Assembly: GCA_050694275.1 (NCBI GenBank)
Contig: JBOGXF010000166.1
Coordinates: 1 to 22,197, forward strand
Reading direction: 5' to 3'
DNA: 22,197 nt
Source of the DNA: JBOGXF01 sp050694275
GTDB taxonomy: Bacteria; Actinomycetota; CADDZG01; WHSQ01
The position numbers and the translations under genes were made by a program. The stretch's first letter is position 1. Every line of letters starts with the position of its first letter. The notes under the pieces were generated by a model that worked only from the letters and a program-made list of their open reading frames with translations, was not told where the DNA came from and ran no database searches. Below are positions 6,507 to 13,745 of the stretch, piece by piece.

Positions 6507-8560
6507 TCGGGGGCGGGCCTCAGGCGACCCTGGATCCGGACGACCTCGTTGCTCGCTCGCCCGGGCAGAGTGAACGAGAACGTCGATCCCTTTCCCCAGG
6601 CCGAGTCCACCCAGATGCGACCACCGTGTACCCGCACGAGCTGCGCGCACAGATACAGGCCGACTCCGGTCCCGCCTCTCTCGCGCGTCGACGAGCTATC
6701 GACTTGACGGAACCGATCGAAGATGTGAGGGACATCGCTGGACACGATCCCCACGCCCCTGTCCGTCACGTCGACTCGGAGCGCATCCGCCTCGACGCGG
6801 GCGCGGACTATGACGGGAGCCGGGGCGTCCGAGTACTTGAGCCCGTTCTCGATGAGATGCCGGAGCACGAGGCCGATCTTCGTTCGATCGCACGGCCATC
6901 GAAGGTCCGCGGGGATATCGATGGCGATCTCGCGGTCGGAATGGCTCGTGACCAGCTCTTCGGCCGCCGCCTGCGCAAGGGCGGCAATCTCGACCTCGTC
7001 GATTCGCAACCCCGCTTCGCGCGCCTCGATGCCCGAGACGTAAAGCAGATCCTCGATGAGCCGCTCGAGCTGACCGGCCCGCCCGTCGATCGTCGTGAGG
7101 GCCTCCCGGGTCTCGTCGACGGTTGCCTTTTCGAGCCGCCGCAGCAGCGTGCGGGCGAAGCCCTTGATGATGGTGAGCGGGCTGCGGAGCTCGTGACCGA
7201 TGATGGCCACGAAGTCACGCTGGATGCGCGCGACCTCACGCTCGGAGGTGACGTCGTCCATGATCAAGACGCGGCCCAGGGGCGCGCCGGGAACCTGCAC
7301 CTCGCCGACACGCGCCCGGTAGATGCGTTGGGGAGTACCGATCGACACCTCTGCCTCGCGAGATCCCGATTCCGTCAGAAGCTCTTCGACCTCGGGATGA
7401 CCGAGCGTTCCCTTCACGGGCGCGCCCGCCGAGAACACCGCGGAGACCGCGAACAACTCCTCGGCCGCGGGGTTCAGGGCAACGATCGCTCCCCACGCGT
7501 CCACCATGATTATCGGGTTGGGCACGGCCTGAATGATCGAGGAGAGTTCCGACTCCTTGCGTTCGACGACCGCGTAGAGGCTCGCCGCGCCGAGCGCCGA
7601 CGTGCACTGCTGGCCGAACGCGCGCAGGAGCCCGACACGGTCGGGCGGGGGCGCGTGGTCGAGCAGCAAGAGGAAGACGCCCGAGAGAGCGCGGCTCGTT
7701 CCGAGACCCACCGCGATGAGGTGCCCCAGCTCCTCGTGCTCGAACGCGCGGGCGTCGCCCTCGCCGATCGCCGCCTTGACCTCGGGGTGTTCGACGAGGG
7801 CCGAGATCACGGGCTTCTCGAGTCCCCTGAAGACGCCCTTGGAGATGGAGCCCGAATCGACATCGAACAGGCACGCGAAGCCGACCGAGGAATCCGCCAG
7901 CCGCGACGCTCCGTCGAGCACATGCTGGAGGAGGCTGTCCGGCTTCAGCGTGCCCAACAACCCTCTGCTCGATTCGATCAACGCGGATAGGCCCGCCGAG
8001 CGCAGTTCGGCGCGCTCGTGCAGCTTGGCCTTGTGAATCAGGCCGGCGGCCTGGTCGCCGAACATCTGTGCCACCCGTACGTCGTCGTCGGTGAACGCAG
8101 GCGAGCCCTGTGGGATGGCGAGGCTGAGCACGCCGATGGCTCGTCCCTGAGCCCTCAGCGGCACCACGACGCTGGACGAGATCGGCCTCGACTTGGGAAC
8201 GAAGTTGACGAACTGATCGCGGTCGATGTCGCCGAGCAAAAGTGGTCTACCGGTGGCGATGACGCGCCCGGCGACACTTTCTCCGACTCTCTGGCGATGG
8301 CCCAGCGGGACCTGAGTCGGCAGGCCGGACGAGGCCACGAGCACGAGCCAGCGACCGTTGTCCTCGAGCAACATGATCGATCCCTGCTCGGCGTTGAGCA
8401 GCTTGGTGGCCGTGTCGACCATGGCCCTAACGGACTCCGGAAGTCCCATCGCCGACGACGCGATCTCGCTGACCCGAAGAGCGGCCTCGAGCGCTTCCTT
8501 CCACCGACCGGGGTCGTGGGGCAATCCCAGCGTCTTGTCGGCGCGCGAAAAAATAGTCAT
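6479..8560 (-). CDS. GAF-GAF-PAS sensor histidine kinase (orphan)
   Basis: A 693-residue, apparently soluble sensor kinase. The order is GAF 1 (about 40-180: AEQGSIMLLEDNGRWLVLVA, RVGESVAGRVIATGRPLLLG), a degenerate GAF 2 (about 190-330), PAS (about 335-440: AVPNPIIMVDAWGAIVALNP), HisKA with phospho-acceptor His456 in FVAIIGHELRSPLTIIKGF, and HATPase_c with N-box Asn572 (HLIENGLKYS), DRGVG near 600 and GGTGVGLYL near 629. All catalytic boxes are intact and no transmembrane helix is evident. No response regulator gene lies nearby, so its partner is unknown. It interrupts the proteasome/Tat block on the opposite strand. Upstream is a weak sigma-28-like promoter only 6 nt from the ATG, which suggests a leaderless transcript. 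Confidence 0.93.
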   Translation of the reverse strand: MTIFSRADKTLGLPHDPGRWKEALEAALRVSEIASSAMGLPESVRAMVDTATKLLNAEQGSIMLLEDNGRWLVLVASSGLPTQVPLGHRQRVGESVAGRVIATGRPLLLGDIDRDQFVNFVPKSRPISSSVVVPLRAQGRAIGVLSLAIPQGSPAFTDDDVRVAQMFGDQAAGLIHKAKLHERAELRSAGLSALIESSRGLLGTLKPDSLLQHVLDGASRLADSSVGFACLFDVDSGSISKGVFRGLEKPVISALVEHPEVKAAIGEGDARAFEHEELGHLIAVGLGTSRALSGVFLLLLDHAPPPDRVGLLRAFGQQCTSALGAASLYAVVERKESELSSIIQAVPNPIIMVDAWGAIVALNPAAEELFAVSAVFSAGAPVKGTLGHPEVEELLTESGSREAEVSIGTPQRIYRARVGEVQVPGAPLGRVLIMDDVTSEREVARIQRDFVAIIGHELRSPLTIIKGFARTLLRRLEKATVDETREALTTIDGRAGQLERLIEDLLYVSGIEAREAGLRIDEVEIAALAQAAAEELVTSHSDREIAIDIPADLRWPCDRTKIGLVLRHLIENGLKYSDAPAPVIVRARVEADALRVDVTDRGVGIVSSDVPHIFDRFRQVDSSSTRERGGTGVGLYLCAQLVRVHGGRIWVDSAWGKGSTFSFTLPGRASNEVVRIQGRLRPAPDQDEATGVR

Positions 8561-8566
8561 GCCTAT

Positions 8567-8593
8567 TCATCGGATCGAGTCGACCCGGGTTTG
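8567..8593 (-). promoter_or_regulatory. Weak sigma-28-like promoter facing the kinase
   Basis: Read on the minus strand, CAAA (8593-8590), 15 nt, then TCCGATGA (8574-8567). Against TAAA-N15-GCCGATAA this is 3 of 4 and 6 of 8 matches with the exact spacer. The -10 part ends 6 nt before the kinase ATG, fitting a leaderless start. Confidence 0.4.
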
Positions 8594-8634
8594 AGCACCC
8601 CCCTACGTAATCTCAGAAGGCTTGCGTCGGTGCT

Positions 8635-8661
8635 TAAACCGGTCCGAAGACCGGCCGATAA
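8635..8661 (+). promoter_or_regulatory. Sigma-28 (FliA/WhiG-type) promoter
   Basis: TAAA (8635-8638), 15 nt, GCCGATAA (8654-8661). This is an exact match to the known sigma-28 class consensus TAAA-N15-GCCGATAA used by FliA/SigD for motility genes and by WhiG in Streptomyces sporulation. Transcription would start near 8668-8670, giving a leader of about 30 nt with a GAAAGG ribosome site (8687-8692) before the ATG at 8701. The spacer contains a perfect inverted repeat at 8639-8654. Confidence 0.7.
8639..8654. repeat. Perfect 6-bp inverted repeat in the sigma-28 spacer
   Basis: CCGGTC-CGAA-GACCGG. It fills the promoter spacer and shares G8654 with the -10 element. It could be an operator for a dimeric repressor, or chance in GC-rich DNA. 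Confidence 0.5.
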
Positions 8662-8700
8662 AAGTGACAGACAGCCAAGCGACCACGAAAGGCCGGCCCG

Positions 8701-9027
8701 ATGACCACCATCAAGGCGACCTGCCCGCACTGCGGGGAGATAGACCTCACGGCAGACGACATCGTCCTGCGAATCGGGGCCGCGCCCGTATCGAACACCT
8801 ATGGGTTCACTTGTCCGCTTTGCGCCGAGTACGTCGAGAAGACCGCGGACGAGCGGGTTATCCGCTTGCTGCTGTCCGGCGGGGTAATGCCGGTGCCGGT
8901 TCACATCCCGGCCGAGGCGCTCGAGGCGCGTCAGGGACCCCCTCTCACCTACGACGACCTCCTCGACTTTCACCAGATGCTCCAGAGCGACGGCTGGGAG
9001 CAGGAGTTCCTCGGGCCGCGCGCCTGA
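8701..9027 (+). CDS. Small zinc-ribbon protein, unknown function
   Basis: A 108-residue protein with two CxxC knuckles, CPHC (Cys8, Cys11) and CPLC (Cys38, Cys41), spaced as in a zinc ribbon. Then follow a helical segment (VEKTADERVIRLLLSGGVM) and an acidic C-terminal part (YDDLLDFHQMLQSDGWEQEFL). No enzyme motif, membrane segment or signal peptide is visible, and I do not recognise a named family beyond actinobacterial zinc-ribbon hypotheticals. The ATG at 8701 is preceded by GAAAGG with an 8-nt spacer. The perfect sigma-28 promoter upstream is the best clue to its role: it should be made with motility, pilus or differentiation genes rather than with tatA, which has its own promoter 59 nt downstream of the stop. 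Confidence 0.8.
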   Translation: MTTIKATCPHCGEIDLTADDIVLRIGAAPVSNTYGFTCPLCAEYVEKTADERVIRLLLSGGVMPVPVHIPAEALEARQGPPLTYDDLLDFHQMLQSDGWEQEFLGPRA

Positions 9028-9073
9028 TCCTCGCACCGCAGTAGGTCCCGCCGGCCGGACATTCCCGCGCCAC

Positions 9074-9079
9074 TAGACT
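9074..9079 (+). promoter_or_regulatory. -10 element of tatA (leaderless)
   Basis: TAGACT ends 6 nt before the tatA ATG. There is no Shine-Dalgarno sequence in the 58-nt gap after the zinc-ribbon gene. Confidence 0.4.
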
Positions 9080-9085
9080 GCATTC

Positions 9086-9394
9086 ATGCCCCAGATCGGA
9101 CCGCTCGAGATCCTCGTCGTCGGGGTCATCGCCCTCATCGTGTTCGGGCCGGAGAAGCTTCCCCAGATCGCCCGGCAGATCGGCAAGGCGGCGACCGAGC
9201 TGCGGCGGATGGCGGCCGACGTGAAGCAGGAGTTCGATGCCGGGCTCGGCGACGACGAGGATCAAGAGGAAGTCGAGGACGAGCAAGAAACGCCCCCGCC
9301 GGCCGAGGAGACGGCCGAGGTCCGTCCGACCGATCGGCGCGAGCGGGCCGCCCGCGATCGGGGCGAGACACCCGCCGACGAAGAGGAGTCCTGA
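9086..9394 (+). CDS. tatA: Twin-arginine translocase subunit TatA (TatA/TatB family)
   Basis: Pore-forming or adaptor component of the Tat system that exports folded proteins across the cytoplasmic membrane. The 102-residue product has the standard plan: a short membrane helix (about 7-20, PLEILVVGVIALIVF), the hinge motif FGPEKLP (20-26), an amphipathic helix (QIARQIGKAATELRRMAADV), and a long acidic, Pro/Glu-rich tail that is probably disordered. Glu8 next to the membrane helix is also seen in TatB proteins, so a TatB role is possible; with tatC directly behind and no second copy here, TatA is the more likely name. The stop shares one base with the tatC ATG (TGATG). Confidence 0.9.
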   Translation: MPQIGPLEILVVGVIALIVFGPEKLPQIARQIGKAATELRRMAADVKQEFDAGLGDDEDQEEVEDEQETPPPAEETAEVRPTDRRERAARDRGETPADEEES

Positions 9395-10212
9395 TGGCCG
9401 AGGACGCTGGGCTGCGCACGCGCCGCGGGCGCTTCCTCAGGCGCCGGAAGCGCCCGCGACGCGACATCGCGATGACCGTCGTCGATCACCTCGGCGAGCT
9501 GCGCACGAGGCTCATCATCTCGGCGGTGGCCTTTCTCGCGCTGTCGGTGGTCGCGTTCATCCTGTATGCGCCGATCCTCGAGTTCTTCAAGAGGCCGTTG
9601 TGTCAGGTGGACCCCGAGCGCTTCATCGGGACGGATGGTTGTGAGCTCGTGGCCACGGGCGCTCTCGGCGGGTTCCAGTTCCGTCTCAAGCTGACGGCTC
9701 TCGTCGGCATCGCCGCGGCCTCGCCGATCTGGCTGTATCAGCTCTGGGCCTTCGTCGTGCCCGCGCTCACCATCAAGGAACGCCGTTATGCGGTGCCGTT
9801 CCTGGCCTCCGCGATCACGCTGTTTTTGGCCGGCGCGACCTTTGCCTACCTCGTGCTCCCGACCGGGCTGCAGTTCCTGCTCGACATCGGCGGCGAGGGC
9901 ATCACCTTCTTGTTCAGGGCGGACGAGTACCTCACGTTCGTCGGCCTCCTGCTGATCGCGTTCGGCATCACGTTCGAGCTGCCGCTGGTCCTGATCTTTC
10001 TGGGGCTCGCCGGCGCGGTGTCGGTCGAGCAGCTCCGGACCCAGCGCAAGACCGCTGTGGTGTCCATCGCGGTGCTCGCCGCGGTCGCCACGCCCACGCA
10101 GGACCCCTTCACCATGCTGATCATGTCCGCGCTCCTGTACGCGATGTACGAGGGCACCATCCTCATCCTGGCTGCTCTGCTGCGCAGGAGAAGAACGAAG
10201 CACTCGGTATAG
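9394..10212 (+). CDS. tatC: Twin-arginine translocase subunit TatC
   Basis: Polytopic receptor of the Tat system, which binds the twin-arginine signal peptide. The 272-residue product has an arginine-rich cytoplasmic extension (RTRRGRFLRRRKRPRRD), the TatC signature MTVVDHLGELRTRL (from residue 27), and several membrane helices. It also has the conserved segment SPIWLYQLWAFVVPALTIKERR and a later FGITFELPLVLIFLGLAG. The basic N-terminal extension also occurs in mycobacterial TatC, so I keep the ATG at 9394, coupled to the tatA stop, rather than the internal ATG at 9472. The product ends in RRRRTKHSV, and the stop codon lies within the -10 element of the next gene. Confidence 0.95.
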   Translation: MAEDAGLRTRRGRFLRRRKRPRRDIAMTVVDHLGELRTRLIISAVAFLALSVVAFILYAPILEFFKRPLCQVDPERFIGTDGCELVATGALGGFQFRLKLTALVGIAAASPIWLYQLWAFVVPALTIKERRYAVPFLASAITLFLAGATFAYLVLPTGLQFLLDIGGEGITFLFRADEYLTFVGLLLIAFGITFELPLVLIFLGLAGAVSVEQLRTQRKTAVVSIAVLAAVATPTQDPFTMLIMSALLYAMYEGTILILAALLRRRRTKHSV

Positions 10213-10213
10213 T
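10208..10213 (+). promoter_or_regulatory. -10 element overlapping the tatC stop codon
   Basis: TATAGT is the best -10 match in the window (5 of 6 to TATAAT). It includes the tatC stop TAG (10210-10212) and ends 8 nt before the next ATG. With no Shine-Dalgarno site, a leaderless mRNA is likely. Confidence 0.5.
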
Positions 10214-10221
10214 CCCAACCG

Positions 10222-11010
10222 ATGCCGATAAAGGGAAAGAAGAAAGCACAGCGCAGGGGCAGCCAGGCTCGCAGGCGTCCTGCGGCCGCTCCTCGTCCGG
10301 CTCCGCCGGGGCGCCCTCAGGCTCCGTGGTACGTGAGCCCGCTCGCCCGCATGATCTTCGCCATCGTCGTCTTCGTGCTCCTGGGGGCGCTCGCGATCTG
10401 GTTCCTCGACGCTCGCTCGGAGGCCCGGGAGTTGGAGCGCCGCCAGGAGGCCCTGAGCGACTACCGCACGAGCGTGGATTCGCTGCTTCAGGCCTTGCGG
10501 CCGACGGTCGCCGAGATGCACGCCGTCCCCACCACGACGAGAGGCGCGGACGTCTCCGGTCTCGAGGAGAACGCCGAGAAGTGGTCCGAGGCGCTGCAGG
10601 AAGCGAGCGCCCGGGCAGCGAGCCTCGCCCCGGCCCCCGGTTCCGAGCCGGCGAACCGGGCGTTCCAGACCTCGGTGCAGCTCTATATCGACGCCGCCAA
10701 CCTCTTCGGACTGGTCGCGGACACGCGAGGGGACACGTCCGAGCTCGCGCTGCTGCGGGCCCAGGAGCTGCGGGGCCGGGCGACCACCGTGTGGGAGATC
10801 GGGGTCGAGTTCCTCGACGACGAGTTCGTCGAGGCGGACCTCGATCCGACCGAGCTCTCCACCCCGGCCGAGGGCGCCGCCGGCCCGGCCCCGATCGTGT
10901 CACCGCCTGGAGGGGCCCCCGGCGACGAAGACGCCGGCGACGGGCAAGGTGGCCGCGGTGGCGGACAGAACCGGCGGAACCAAGAGTCCACCGAGGGCGA
11001 GGACGAGTAG
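10222..11010 (+). CDS. Single-pass membrane protein, unknown function
   Basis: A 262-residue protein I cannot assign to a family. The first 43 residues are very basic and Pro/Ala-rich (MPIKGKKKAQRRGSQARRR), consistent with a cytoplasmic N-terminus that could bind nucleic acid or lipids. One hydrophobic helix (about 44-62, MIFAIVVFVLLGALAIWFL) follows. Next comes an outside part of about 140 residues rich in Ala, Glu and Leu and probably helical (DARSEARELERRQEALSDYRTSVDSLLQALRP). The last 45 residues are a Gly/Pro/acidic low-complexity tail. It lies between tatC and helY, and its 3' end overlaps the helY start by about 50 nt, so the two are probably expressed together. No twin-arginine signal or enzyme motif is visible. 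Confidence 0.75.
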   Translation: MPIKGKKKAQRRGSQARRRPAAAPRPAPPGRPQAPWYVSPLARMIFAIVVFVLLGALAIWFLDARSEARELERRQEALSDYRTSVDSLLQALRPTVAEMHAVPTTTRGADVSGLEENAEKWSEALQEASARAASLAPAPGSEPANRAFQTSVQLYIDAANLFGLVADTRGDTSELALLRAQELRGRATTVWEIGVEFLDDEFVEADLDPTELSTPAEGAAGPAPIVSPPGGAPGDEDAGDGQGGRGGGQNRRNQESTEGEDE

Positions 11011-13669
11011 CACGCCGGCCCTGCGCGCTTTCGAGCAATCCCACGGGTTCCCCTTCGACGATTTCCAGCGACGTGCCTGTGACGCGCTCGCCGATGGGGC
11101 GTCCGTGCTCGTCGCCGCCCCCACCGGGGCGGGCAAGACGGTCGTCGGCGAGTTCGCCGCGTGGCTTGCCCTGAAGGGCGGGGGCAAGGCCTTCTACACG
11201 ACGCCGATCAAAGCTCTCTCCAACCAGAAGTACGGCGACTTCGTCGGCCTGCATGGAGCGTCCAACGTCGGGCTTCTGACGGGAGACAACTCGCTCAACG
11301 GCGAGGCGCCGGTGGTCGTGATGACCACCGAGGTGCTGCGCAACATGATCTACGAGGATTCTCCGACGCTCGACGGGCTTCGCTACGTCGTGCTGGACGA
11401 GGTCCACTATCTGCAGGACCCCTATCGCGGAGCGGTGTGGGAAGAGATCCTCATCCACCTCCCGGTGGACGTCCAGACCGTGTCGCTCTCCGCGACGGTC
11501 TCGAACGCCGAGGAGTTCGGGGAATGGCTCCAGACGCTGCGCGGCCGAGTCGAGGTCATCATCGAGGAGCAGAGGCCCGTCGAGCTGCGCCACTGGTATT
11601 TCGCCGGCGACGAACTGTTGCCGATGTTCGTTCACAAACCCGACGGCGAGCCACTCCCGAATCCGCGGGGACGCGATTTCGACCGCCGGCGCAGGGGACG
11701 TTCGAGCGACTCCTATCGGCCGCGCCGCGGAGGGCGCCGCCCACGGGGGTCCGGCCATCGGATTCCGCTCCGCACGGAGGTCGTGGACCGTTTGGGGGCC
11801 GAGCAGATGCTTCCGGCGATCTACTTCGTCTTCTCGCGCCGGGGATGCGACGAGGCCGTGCGCCAGTGCATCCGGGACAACGTGAGGCTCACGACCGACG
11901 AGCAGCGCACGCGTATCCGAGAGTACGCGGATTCGCGGGTCACGGAGCTTTCGCCCGAGGACCTCGACGTCCTTGGTTACGCCGAGTGGGTCGAGGGCCT
12001 CGCGCGGGGAGTGGCGGCCCACCACGCGGGGCTGATCCCGCCGTTCAAGGAGACCGTGGAGGATCTCTTCGTACGCAACCTCGTAAAGGTCGTCTTCGCG
12101 ACCGAGACCCTGGCGCTCGGGATCAACATGCCGGCTCGGACCGTGGTGATCGAGAACCTCACGAAGTTCACCGGCGAGAAACACGAGCTCATGACGCCGG
12201 GGGAGTACACCCAGTTTGCGGGGCGAGCGGGACGTCGAGGAATCGACGAGCTCGGCCATTCGGTCGTGCTGCTCCAGCGCTTCACGCCCTTCGACACGAT
12301 CTCGCGCCTCGCGTCGGCTCGCACCTATCCGCTTCAGTCATCGTTCCAGCCCTCGTACAACATGGCCGTAAACCTCGTGCGCAACTACGACCTCGAAGAG
12401 GCGGAGCACCTCATGAATTCGTCGTTCGCCCAATTCCAGACCGACCGCGACGTCGTCCGGCTCGAACAATCGAAGGAGCGGCTCGAGGCCTACCTCGCGT
12501 CTTACCGCGAGCGGATGCGATGCGAGCGCGGTGACTTCGAGGAGTATCGCGAGCTGCGCGATCGCCTGGACCGCAAGGAGGGCAGCACGGCTCGACGCTC
12601 CGGACGCACCCGGCAGGAGCGCGTCCTCGAGGCCATCGGAGCATTGCGCGCGGGCGACGTCTTCGACGTCGCGGGGGGCAAGCGCAGGGGGCGCTACGCG
12701 GTGCTCGAGATCTCACGGCGGAAGTCGGAGCGACAGCCGCGCGTCCTGGCGCTCTCCGAGGAACGGTCGATGGTGCGCTTCTCGCCGTCCGACTTCCGTG
12801 ACCCGCCCACCCCGATCGCCCATCTCAGACTTCCTCCACAGTTCGAGGTGCGCGACCAGCGCGCTCGCCGCCGCCTCGCGCACAAGCTCGCCGAAGTGAC
12901 CCCCGAGCGCCCTGAGAGGACGGCCGCCGAAGACCGAGAGGAGCGGGAAGAGCTCAAGAGTCTGCGCCAGGCGGTCGAGTCGCACCGGTGTCACTCCTGC
13001 CCCGAGGTCGGCCGCCATCTCCACTTCGCCGAGCGCGCCGGCCGCCTGCAGCGTGAGGTACGAGGACTCGACCGCCGCATCGGCCGGCGGACTGGGACGC
13101 TCGCGCGACGGTTCGAGCGCGTTCTCGAGATCCTCGAGCTCCTTGGATACGTCAAGGAGTGGTCGCTTACGGACAAGGGCGAAACTCTGACGCGGGTCTA
13201 TAACGAGGCCGATCTGCTCGTCGTCGAGGCGCTCGAGCAAGGGCTCCTGGATCCGCTCACTCCTGCCGAGCTCGCCGCGGTCCTGTCGACCCTCGTCTAC
13301 GAGACCCGGGGGCCGGAGGCGCCGACGGGGCACATGCCCACGAGAGCGGCCGCCGACGTCTATTCCCCCCTGTTGCGGGTGTTCAGGAAGATCCACCAGC
13401 AGGAGGAAGAGCGGGGTCTCGAGCTCACGCGCGAGCCCGATCCCGGCTTTGCCGAGAAGGCGTACTGGTGGGCCGACGGGTCACCGCTCGACGAGGTGCT
13501 GGACGAGGACGACGCTCCGGGCGACTTCGTCCGCTCCACCAAGCAGCTCGTCGATCTGCTGCGGCAGGTCGACGAGATAGCGCCCACTGCCGAGTTGCAA
13601 GAGAAGGTCAAGGCGACGATCGCGTCCCTCCACCGCAGCGTCGTCTCCTATTCGACCGTCGAGCTGTGA
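10958..13669 (+). CDS. helY: Ski2/Mtr4-like DEVH-box RNA helicase HelY
   Basis: ATP-dependent RNA helicase of the Ski2-like superfamily 2, the actinobacterial HelY group. In the product of about 903 residues, Walker A is APTGAGKT (54-61), the DEVH box is at 147-150, SAT at 178-180 and motif VI QFAGRAGRRG from 419. After the helicase core come a helical region and a CHSCPEVGRHLHFAERAGRL segment (near 676) typical of HelY, and then a C-terminal DSHCT domain (LGYVKEWSLTDKGETLTRVYNEADLLVVEALEQG). A strongly basic Arg/Gly-rich stretch (about 235-269) interrupts the core. The frame opens at a GTG at 10949, but I chose the GTG at 10958 because AAGGTGG (10946-10952) is 5 nt upstream. Its place after tatA-tatC matches M. 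tuberculosis Rv2092c. Confidence 0.93.
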   Translation: MADRTGGTKSPPRARTSSTPALRAFEQSHGFPFDDFQRRACDALADGASVLVAAPTGAGKTVVGEFAAWLALKGGGKAFYTTPIKALSNQKYGDFVGLHGASNVGLLTGDNSLNGEAPVVVMTTEVLRNMIYEDSPTLDGLRYVVLDEVHYLQDPYRGAVWEEILIHLPVDVQTVSLSATVSNAEEFGEWLQTLRGRVEVIIEEQRPVELRHWYFAGDELLPMFVHKPDGEPLPNPRGRDFDRRRRGRSSDSYRPRRGGRRPRGSGHRIPLRTEVVDRLGAEQMLPAIYFVFSRRGCDEAVRQCIRDNVRLTTDEQRTRIREYADSRVTELSPEDLDVLGYAEWVEGLARGVAAHHAGLIPPFKETVEDLFVRNLVKVVFATETLALGINMPARTVVIENLTKFTGEKHELMTPGEYTQFAGRAGRRGIDELGHSVVLLQRFTPFDTISRLASARTYPLQSSFQPSYNMAVNLVRNYDLEEAEHLMNSSFAQFQTDRDVVRLEQSKERLEAYLASYRERMRCERGDFEEYRELRDRLDRKEGSTARRSGRTRQERVLEAIGALRAGDVFDVAGGKRRGRYAVLEISRRKSERQPRVLALSEERSMVRFSPSDFRDPPTPIAHLRLPPQFEVRDQRARRRLAHKLAEVTPERPERTAAEDREEREELKSLRQAVESHRCHSCPEVGRHLHFAERAGRLQREVRGLDRRIGRRTGTLARRFERVLEILELLGYVKEWSLTDKGETLTRVYNEADLLVVEALEQGLLDPLTPAELAAVLSTLVYETRGPEAPTGHMPTRAAADVYSPLLRVFRKIHQQEEERGLELTREPDPGFAEKAYWWADGSPLDEVLDEDDAPGDFVRSTKQLVDLLRQVDEIAPTAELQEKVKATIASLHRSVVSYSTVEL

Positions 13670-13679
13670 CCTAATTCGG

Positions 13680-13736
13680 TTGCGTGGCACATCACCGACG
13701 ATTATCGACTGCCATGTACCACAGTGCCGTGGGAGG
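13680..13736 (+). promoter_or_regulatory. Candidate promoter and ribosome site of the thiolase
   Basis: TTGCGT (13680-13685) and TATCGA (13703-13708) are 17 nt apart and resemble -35 and -10 boxes of a housekeeping promoter, although the -10 is weak. GGGAGG (13731-13736) is a good Shine-Dalgarno site, 9 nt before the ATG. Confidence 0.35.
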
Positions 13737-13745
13737 ATTGACGCC

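Noticed and set aside
10224..10231. A second GCCGATAA, identical to the sigma-28 -10 element
   Set aside because: It lies on the start codons of the 10222 gene, and no TAAA is found 15 nt upstream. The better explanation is coding sequence.
10163..12259. Long minus-strand open frame (698 codons) over helY
   Set aside because: It is antisense to a gene with all helicase motifs. The composition is Arg/Gly/Pro-rich low-quality sequence, typical of open shadow frames in GC-rich DNA. The long frames at 2159-3319, 9262-10521 and 20133-21353 on the minus strand are rejected for the same reason.
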